Assembly: GCA_964372465.1 (NCBI GenBank)
Contig: CAYJRA010000009.1
Coordinates: 1-27,916, forward strand
DNA: 27,916 bases
Direction: 5' to 3'
Source: JAGVVZ01 sp964372465
GTDB lineage: Archaea; Aenigmatarchaeota; Aenigmatarchaeia; CG10238-14
Part shown: positions 23,061 to 27,916 of the stretch, piece after piece
Layout of the letters: each line of letters begins with the position of its first letter
Position numbering within the stretch: position 1 is the stretch's first letter
Made by a program: the position numbers and the translations under genes
The notes under the pieces: generated by a model
What the model was told of the DNA's origin: nothing
What the model saw: the letters and a program-made list of their open reading frames with translations, nothing else
The model's database searches: none

Positions 23061-23774
23061 ATGAAAGTTTCAGTTGTAATACCCATATACAACGAAGAAG
23101 GAAATATAAAAAGAGTTACTGGAAATGTTTGGAACGTCTTGACTCGTTATGGAATTGATAGCGAAATATTATTGGTAGATGATGGAAGTACAGATAATTC
23201 AAGGAGTGAAGCCACGGCATGCATAACAAGCGGATCGATAAAATTATATTGCCATGGTAGGAATTTAGGAAAATCTCGTTCACTAAGAACTGGATTTGAC
23301 TATGCAACCGGAGACATAATCATAACAATAGACGGAGATGGTCAGCACGATCCTGAGTACATACCCAGATTTTTGGATGAATTTGACGGTAATATAAGCA
23401 TGGTTTCTGGCAAAAGAACAAAAAGGGCAAACCAATGGATTAGGAATCAAGCATCCTCTTTATATAATACTTTATTAAAACAAGGGTTGGGTTTGCCATT
23501 CAACGACTATAATTGCGGGTATATGTCGCTTACTAGAGAATGTGCTAATGGAATAGGATTTACAGCAGATAGAATTGATAGATATAGCGGATTGCACAGA
23601 TATTTGATTCCTTTGGCAGTTATTCATGGGTTTGGAGTAAAGGAAATTCCTATAGAACAACTACCAAGGATTTGTGGCCGGTCAAAATATAATATAAGGA
23701 GCCTCGTACCAGCAATTGAAGATTATATAATGTTCATGTCCGAATATTCCGAACAATTAAAGATGATAAAATAG
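23061..23774 (+). CDS. Family 2 glycosyltransferase
   Basis: The 237-aa enzyme has the GT-A fold of family 2: SVVIPIYNEEGNI at the start, the nucleotide-sugar site DDGSTD (Asp40, Asp41) and the metal-binding DGDGQHDP (Asp91, Asp93). An R-x-x-G-R-S-K segment near the C-terminus (ICGRSKYN) resembles that of dolichol-phosphate or polyprenyl-phosphate glycosyltransferases. There is no C-terminal membrane helix, so it is a soluble or peripheral member like DPM1, likely adding a sugar to a lipid phosphate for glycoprotein or glycolipid synthesis. The ATG at 23061 is favoured over the TTG at 23052 by a TATA-like box (TTTAAATA, centre near 23034). It is divergent from the membrane protein at 22977. 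Confidence 0.87.
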   Translation: MKVSVVIPIYNEEGNIKRVTGNVWNVLTRYGIDSEILLVDDGSTDNSRSEATACITSGSIKLYCHGRNLGKSRSLRTGFDYATGDIIITIDGDGQHDPEYIPRFLDEFDGNISMVSGKRTKRANQWIRNQASSLYNTLLKQGLGLPFNDYNCGYMSLTRECANGIGFTADRIDRYSGLHRYLIPLAVIHGFGVKEIPIEQLPRICGRSKYNIRSLVPAIEDYIMFMSEYSEQLKMIK

Positions 23775-23826
23775 CATTCGTAATGTCATCTATTAAAAAT
23801 AAAAGCTTTTAATTCATATTATTCTT

Positions 23827-24033
23827 ATGATAACACAATACGTTACATTTGATAGAGCACTTGGCTGGTCAATGAATGCCTACTTTATTTTAGAAGATAA
23901 TGGTTTAAGTCGGCGCATGGAGAGTAAACCATATTTTTGGGCGCATGAGTTGGCACGCGAATATAATTTAAATTTCGATAAAGTAATGCGATTGACACCC
24001 GGGCAACAAACACTATTGGAAGAATTAAGATAG
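23827..24033 (+). CDS. Small hypothetical protein (68 aa)
   Basis: The 68-aa product starts MITQYVTFDRALGWSMNAYF and ends in a helical segment (EYNLNFDKVMRLTPGQQTLLEELR). It is soluble, without known motifs. An AT-rich TATA-like tract (CTTTTAATTCATA) about 20-25 nt before the ATG supports transcription of its own. It lies between the glycosyltransferase and sufD, more than 170 nt before sufD, and is probably an independent gene. I do not recognise a family. Confidence 0.5.
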   Translation: MITQYVTFDRALGWSMNAYFILEDNGLSRRMESKPYFWAHELAREYNLNFDKVMRLTPGQQTLLEELR

Positions 24034-24173
24034 AAAACATCATTTTTCTGGTTTTATTCCGAATTTAAATCCATCAGATTTTTTACCAAATTTATAGGAG
24101 CATTGTTGCTTCTGTTGTAATGAATTATTTACTTTTTATCAATATTTTTAATTGTCTATTACTCAATATATTT

Positions 24174-24198
24174 AAATTATAGCCTCGTTATATTAAAG
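24174..24198 (+). promoter_or_regulatory. Degenerate copy of the sufC operator in the sufD promoter
   Basis: GTTATATTA (24187-24195) repeats nine bases of the sufC half-site. The sequence before it, TTATAGC followed by the spacer CTC, is a partial mirror of it, with the same 3-nt spacing as in the sufC element. The half-site starts 20 nt before the sufD start codon, against 21 nt before the sufC ATG. The TATA-like box of sufD (ATATATTTAAAT) lies immediately upstream. This suggests one regulator for both blocks, though AT-rich DNA makes partial matches easier. Confidence 0.45.
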
Positions 24199-24206
24199 GA
24201 ATTTAA

Positions 24207-25409
24207 TTGTCTAATACAGTAGATGGTATTATGGATATAGAGCAGATCAAAGGCATGAATGAAGCAGAATGGATGAAAAAGATCAGAATGGATGCATGGG
24301 AAAAGTTTCAGCAGCTGCCTACACCTACGATGAGAGATGAAGAATGGAAGTATACTAACATGTCTGATTTAGATCTGGTAAGAGTCAATCCTTCGACGAT
24401 AAATAAGATGAAGCTTGAAATAAGCAATGAGCTGAAGAATAGAGGAGTCGTTCTCTCAGATTTGAGGGATGCTCTAGAAAATCATGAAGAACTGGTGAAA
24501 AAATATTTTTCTTCTGTTGTTACGCCGAGCAAAAAGTTTGACTCATTGAACTTTGCAATGTGGAATAATGGTATCTTCCTTTATGTCCCGAAAAACGTGG
24601 AAATAAGCATTCCAATAAGAGTCTCATTTTTGACGAAAGACGTCTCCGGAATATTCACTCATAATCTGATTGTGCTGGAAGAAAATTCATCCGTGAATTT
24701 TTATGAGGAATATTCTTCCAATGAAAATAAGAAGCAGTCGTTGCAGTCCGGAGTTACAGAAATTGTCGCCAAAGAAGGATCCAGCTTGGATTTCGTCTCA
24801 GTTCAAGAATGGAATGACAATTTTTATGATTTTTCTATCAAGAGAGCAGTCTTAGAAAAGAATGCAATAGTTAATTGGACATTTGGATGCTTCGGGGGGA
24901 AGACGACTAAATGGAATATCGAAACTGTTTTCAACGGCGAAGGCTCGCAATCAAAAAATCTTGGCATTTTCTTTGGATCTTCGAGTCAGCATTTCGACAT
25001 AACTACCAATGCTTATCACATGGTTCCCCATACTACGAATGACATATTGACGAAAGGAGTTTTGAAGGACGACGCAACGTCTGTTTATCACGGCTTAATC
25101 TCTGTGGAAAAAGATGCGCAGAAAACAGATTCATATTTGGCCGATCACACGCTGCTTCTGAGTGACAATGCATTGGCTAACAGCATCCCGGAATTGAAAA
25201 TAGAGGCGAATGATGTGAGAGCCACTCACGGTGCGACAATAGGCAAGATAGATGAAGAGCAGCTATTCTATCTAATGTCAAGGGGTTTGAAAAGAGAGGA
25301 GGCAGAGATGCTTATAGTCAGAGGCTTTTTCGAGCCGGTCATTAGTAAAATATCAATGGAAGATATTAGAGATAAAATACAAAGAATAATAGAAAGGAGA
25401 ATGATGTAA
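24207..25409 (+). CDS. sufD: Fe-S cluster assembly protein SufD
   Basis: SufD (400 aa) pairs with SufB and two SufC in the scaffold complex. The N-terminus has the helical EAEWMKKIRMDAWEKFQQLPTP segment and the RDEEWKYTNMSDLDL motif common to SufD. The C-terminal part has DVRATHGATIGKIDEEQLFYLMSRG with His341, at the place of the conserved SufD His of the cluster site. The Cys found in SufB at RCDAL is replaced (YLADHTLLLSDN), as expected of SufD. The TTG at 24207 has AAAGGA 6 nt upstream and is chosen; the ATG at 24231 is the alternative. It has its own promoter, and sufS follows after 2 nt, starting a five-gene run. Confidence 0.95.
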   Translation: MSNTVDGIMDIEQIKGMNEAEWMKKIRMDAWEKFQQLPTPTMRDEEWKYTNMSDLDLVRVNPSTINKMKLEISNELKNRGVVLSDLRDALENHEELVKKYFSSVVTPSKKFDSLNFAMWNNGIFLYVPKNVEISIPIRVSFLTKDVSGIFTHNLIVLEENSSVNFYEEYSSNENKKQSLQSGVTEIVAKEGSSLDFVSVQEWNDNFYDFSIKRAVLEKNAIVNWTFGCFGGKTTKWNIETVFNGEGSQSKNLGIFFGSSSQHFDITTNAYHMVPHTTNDILTKGVLKDDATSVYHGLISVEKDAQKTDSYLADHTLLLSDNALANSIPELKIEANDVRATHGATIGKIDEEQLFYLMSRGLKREEAEMLIVRGFFEPVISKISMEDIRDKIQRIIERRMM

Positions 25410-25411
25410 TA

Positions 25412-26635
25412 ATGCTTGACGTGAAAAAGATCAGAAAGGATTTTCCTATTTTAAAAAGAAAAGTAAACGGGAAGCCATTAATTTACCTCGATTCCGCTGC
25501 CACGAGCCAAAAACCTAAGCAAGTTATTCAATCTTTGGTGAACTTTTATTCTAAACACAATGCTAACATCCACCGCGGCGTCTATACATTATCAGAAGAA
25601 ACATCGCAGATGTATGAAGAAGCATATGAGAAAGTAGCCAAGTTCATTAATGCAAGCGGCATGGAAGAAATAGTTCTAGTAAAGAACACGAATGAAGCTA
25701 TGAACATAATCCTCTACTCGTGGGCTTGGAATAACTTGAGAAAGGGGGATGAGATAGTCACGACGATCATGGAGCATCATTCTAACATAGTGCCGTGGCA
25801 GATGCTGGAAAAGAGAGGCATCAAGCTGAAATATGTTGGCATTAACAATGATGGAACTCTGAGAATGGGAGATTATGAAAAACTGGTCACAAGAAAAACC
25901 AAGCTTGTTGCAGTTGTCCATGTGTCAAATGTTCTTGGGACGATCAATCCAGTTAAGGAGATTGGTAAGATAGCTCATGATAACGATGCTAAATTTTTGG
26001 TGGACGCAGCACAGTCAGTTCCACACATGCCTGTTGATGTGAAGGAGATAGATTGCGATTTTCTTGCTTTCAGCGGACATAAGATGCTTGCACCTACAGG
26101 CACTGGAGCGTTATTCACTAAAAAAGAAATTTTAGAAAAGATGCCGCCATTCATGAGAGGGAGTGCAATGATAAAGGAAGTATATTTGCATGAAACTAAA
26201 TGGAACGAGCTGCCATGGAGATTCGAGGCAGGCACGCCAAACATTGCAGACAATATTGCCCTCGGCACGGCCATAGATTATTTGCAAAAATTGGGAATGG
26301 AAAATGTAAGAGAGCATGAGAAGCAGTTGACGAAATATGCATTGAAGAGAATGAAAGAAATAGAGCAATTGAAAATATATGGACCACTTGATGCAAATAA
26401 GAGAGGCGGCGTTATATCATTTACTTTAGGTGATGTTCATCCACATGATTTATCTACTGTACTTGATGATTTTGGTATTTCAGTTAGAAGTGGACATATG
26501 TGCGCAATGCCTTTACATAATAGATTAAAATTAGTAGCTTCTACTCGGGCCAGTTTCTATATTTATAATACAAAGGAAGAAGTGAATTATTTTGTCGGTG
26601 CTCTGAATAAAGCAGCAAAGGTGTTTAAATTATGA
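25412..26635 (+). CDS. sufS: Cysteine desulfurase SufS
   Basis: This PLP enzyme (407 aa) takes sulfur from cysteine and passes it to SufU as persulfide. Visible are the PLP Lys224 in FSGHKMLAPTG, the DSAATSQKP substrate loop near the N-terminus and VLVKNTNEAMN. The catalytic Cys364 lies in RSGHMCAMPL, which fits SufS (group II) rather than IscS. The length is normal for SufS. A GGAG at the end of sufD is the ribosome-binding site. The next gene overlaps its stop by 4 nt (ATGA), so translation is coupled. Confidence 0.97.
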   Translation: MLDVKKIRKDFPILKRKVNGKPLIYLDSAATSQKPKQVIQSLVNFYSKHNANIHRGVYTLSEETSQMYEEAYEKVAKFINASGMEEIVLVKNTNEAMNIILYSWAWNNLRKGDEIVTTIMEHHSNIVPWQMLEKRGIKLKYVGINNDGTLRMGDYEKLVTRKTKLVAVVHVSNVLGTINPVKEIGKIAHDNDAKFLVDAAQSVPHMPVDVKEIDCDFLAFSGHKMLAPTGTGALFTKKEILEKMPPFMRGSAMIKEVYLHETKWNELPWRFEAGTPNIADNIALGTAIDYLQKLGMENVREHEKQLTKYALKRMKEIEQLKIYGPLDANKRGGVISFTLGDVHPHDLSTVLDDFGISVRSGHMCAMPLHNRLKLVASTRASFYIYNTKEEVNYFVGALNKAAKVFKL

Positions 26636-27108
26636 AGATTTATTTTAGTATTGATACAGAAGTTGATGATTCGTTGGAAAATACTAAGAAGTTAATGAAC
26701 TTCTTGCAAAGTCAAGGTCATACACTTTATAGAGCTCCATATGCAATTTCAAATAATCGTAATCAATTTATGCGTAAAGATTTAGGTCTAAATAGAGACC
26801 CAACAAAAACCGAGATAAGAGATATACACATTAAATGGATAGATAATTCTGATTTATTACTTGCTGACATCTCTTATCCCAGTGAGGGAATGTGGCGAAT
26901 TATTCAGAGAGCGAAGGATAATAAGGATTTTCGTTCCAGATTTATACCGATTATCTTGATTAAAAATAAGAAAATAGAAAGAAAGTTTGGTGAGATTGTA
27001 ACAGGTGAACTTGAGAGTGGTGATGTTGTTTATTATGAGTATGATTCGATTGATGACGTTATTAATATTTGGCCTACATTAGTTGAAAAAGCAAAATCTA
27101 AAAAATGA
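26632..27108 (+). CDS. Nucleoside 2-deoxyribosyltransferase-like protein inside the suf operon
   Basis: The 158-aa protein has the layout of the nucleoside 2-deoxyribosyltransferase/DNPH1 superfamily. The first strand MKIYFSI is followed by a helix and RDIHIKWIDNSDLLLADISYPSEGMW, the usual segment of acidic residues before an alanine/aspartate strand and a serine/glycine turn. In active members a Glu lies in a GxGxE-like turn after the serine; here the turn reads PSEGMWRIIQRA, so the catalytic Glu is displaced or missing. It may bind a nucleotide or sugar without the classical reaction. It overlaps sufS by 4 nt and precedes an RpiB-like gene, so it is clearly in the operon. Its link to Fe-S assembly is unknown. 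Confidence 0.7.
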   Translation: MKIYFSIDTEVDDSLENTKKLMNFLQSQGHTLYRAPYAISNNRNQFMRKDLGLNRDPTKTEIRDIHIKWIDNSDLLLADISYPSEGMWRIIQRAKDNKDFRSRFIPIILIKNKKIERKFGEIVTGELESGDVVYYEYDSIDDVINIWPTLVEKAKSKK

Positions 27109-27117
27109 AGTGGTGTT

Positions 27118-27564
27118 ATGAAAATAGCTATAGGTTCTGACGAGAAGACACATGTTACGGATTTCGTAGTTGAATATGTAAAAAAATTAGGTCATGAAGT
27201 AGAATTATTCGGTCCGCTTAAAGGAGACAATAAAGAATGGGTGGATGTTAGTATAGAATTAGCTGAAGCAGTTGCAGAGAAGAAATGTGATCAAGGCATA
27301 TTATTCTGTTGGACAGGCACAGGCTCTAGCATAGCTGCAAATAAAGTGAAAGGAATAAGGGCTGCATTATGCGTAGACAGCGAGGAAGCTAAAGGTGCGA
27401 AGAAATGGAACCATGCCAATATTTTGGTGATGGCTTTGCGGCTGACCACCGAGGATTTAGCAAAAGAAATTTTAAATGCCTGGTTTAGCGAACCTTTTGG
27501 CAAAGAAGATTTTGATATAAGAAATGTTGAAAAACTGAACCAGCATGAGAGGCAACAGAAATGA
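27118..27564 (+). CDS. RpiB/LacAB-family sugar-phosphate isomerase
   Basis: The 148-aa protein is the size of RpiB (ribose-5-phosphate isomerase B). It has the N-terminal strand MKIAIGSDE, a helix, and GILFCWTGTGSSIAANKVKGIRAALCVD, the typical phosphate/active-site region. Cys64 stands next to the position of the catalytic Cys of RpiB, but the usual CGTGxG reads CWTGTG. It might convert ribose-5-phosphate and ribulose-5-phosphate or a related sugar phosphate. GTGGTG before the ATG is a weak SD-like sequence. The last bases overlap the sufU start (ATGA), so the two are coupled. The exact substrate cannot be told from sequence. Confidence 0.85.
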   Translation: MKIAIGSDEKTHVTDFVVEYVKKLGHEVELFGPLKGDNKEWVDVSIELAEAVAEKKCDQGILFCWTGTGSSIAANKVKGIRAALCVDSEEAKGAKKWNHANILVMALRLTTEDLAKEILNAWFSEPFGKEDFDIRNVEKLNQHERQQK

Positions 27565-27916
27565 ATGCAGACATGTATGGTGAAATAATTCTGGATTATT
27601 ACAGACATCCAAGGAACTTTGGTACATTAGAAAAGCCAAACATAGTTTCAAGGGATGCCAATCCTCTTTGCGGAGATATAATTGAGATGCAATTAAGGGT
27701 GGACAAGAGAAAAATTACTGACATCAAATTTAACGGCCATGGCTGTGCTATCAGTAAAGCCGCTGCTTCCATGCTTACTGAAACGATAAAGGGAAAATCA
27801 CTGGATGATATTATAAAAATCTCAGAAAAAGACGTTTTGGATTTGCTTGGTATTGAATTGAGCCCAGTCAGAATTAAGTGTGCCTTGTTGTCTTTGAAAG
27901 CACTGAAGCTAGGTGT
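27561..27916 (+). CDS. sufU: Fe-S scaffold/sulfur-transfer protein SufU (IscU family), truncated by the window end
   Basis: The visible 118 residues contain DYYRHPRNFG, a family hallmark. They also carry the three metal/sulfur-binding cysteines: Cys37 in ANPLCGD, Cys62 in NGHGCAIS and Cys107 in RIKCALLSLKALK. Asp39 follows the first Cys, as in SufU and IscU. It accepts sulfur from SufS and delivers it to SufBCD. The insertion between the second and third Cys that marks bacterial SufU is not evident, so an IscU-like role is possible, but the SufS partner and operon favour SufU. It overlaps the previous gene by 4 nt. The 3' end is outside the window. Confidence 0.93.
   Translation, partial: MNADMYGEIILDYYRHPRNFGTLEKPNIVSRDANPLCGDIIEMQLRVDKRKITDIKFNGHGCAISKAAASMLTETIKGKSLDDIIKISEKDVLDLLGIELSPVRIKCALLSLKALKLG

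Noticed and set aside
1..27916. CRISPR arrays, insertion sequences, rRNA genes
   Set aside because: No regularly spaced repeats, transposase-like ORFs with terminal inverted repeats, or rRNA-like sequence were seen. The only mobile elements are the two inteins.

Overview
The window is AT-rich archaeal DNA with one run of 100 Ns (7437-7536), so it comes from a draft or metagenomic scaffold. The archaeal assignment rests on several signals. FtsZ is of archaeal type. There is a HerA-like ATPase and a membrane-bound S16 (Lon-type) protease without AAA+ domain. Both class II ribonucleotide reductases are archaeal-like, and two large LAGLIDADG inteins are present. Most genes appear leaderless: a TATA-like box sits about 22-28 nt before the start codon. 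Shine-Dalgarno (SD) sites are clearest at genes inside operons. The mix of genes would suit a DPANN-type archaeon, but the sequence does not prove this.

Layout. 1-520: a short non-coding stretch with hairpins and a T-run, and a doubtful 70-aa ORF. 520-3117: HerA/FtsK-like ATPase whose P-loop is split by a 439-aa intein. 3227-5027: a small orphan ORF, a small HTH-like protein, and ftsZ on the minus strand. 5028-5450: a 423-bp ftsZ/protease regulatory region with repeated motifs. 5451-7415: secreted, membrane-anchored S16 protease. 7537-8629 (minus): an alpha/beta hydrolase cut by the gap and an orphan ORF. 8757-10652: class II ribonucleotide reductase no. 1, without intein. 10741-14641: orphan proteins, including a methyltransferase-like fold, a cupin-like protein, a Cys-rich anchored surface protein with a MopE-like metal-binding motif, and a three-helix membrane protein. 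14876-18739: class II ribonucleotide reductase no. 2, with ATP cone, zinc ribbon and a 445-aa intein. 18748-19632 (minus): a stand-alone proteasome-like Ntn hydrolase. 19752-20379: a coiled-coil protein and a MazG-like pyrophosphatase. 20480-27916: the SUF iron-sulfur assembly genes in two blocks, sufC-sufB and sufD-sufS-(deoxyribosyltransferase-like)-(RpiB-like)-sufU. Unrelated genes (a membrane protein, a family 2 glycosyltransferase and a 68-aa orphan) lie between the blocks.

How the genes fit together. The SUF genes form a complete scaffold (SufBCD), a sulfur donor (SufS) and a sulfur acceptor (SufU). A 27-bp perfect palindrome overlaps the sufC promoter. A degenerate copy with the same half-site and the same 3-nt spacer lies before sufD, which suggests shared control of the two blocks. 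The two reductases and the MazG-like enzyme serve deoxynucleotide supply and pool cleaning. The reductase intein has Ile instead of Cys/Ser/Thr at the +1 position, so normal splicing is doubtful. The intein-free paralogue carries an altered sequence at exactly the same site. I found no CRISPR array, insertion sequence, rRNA or complete tRNA.
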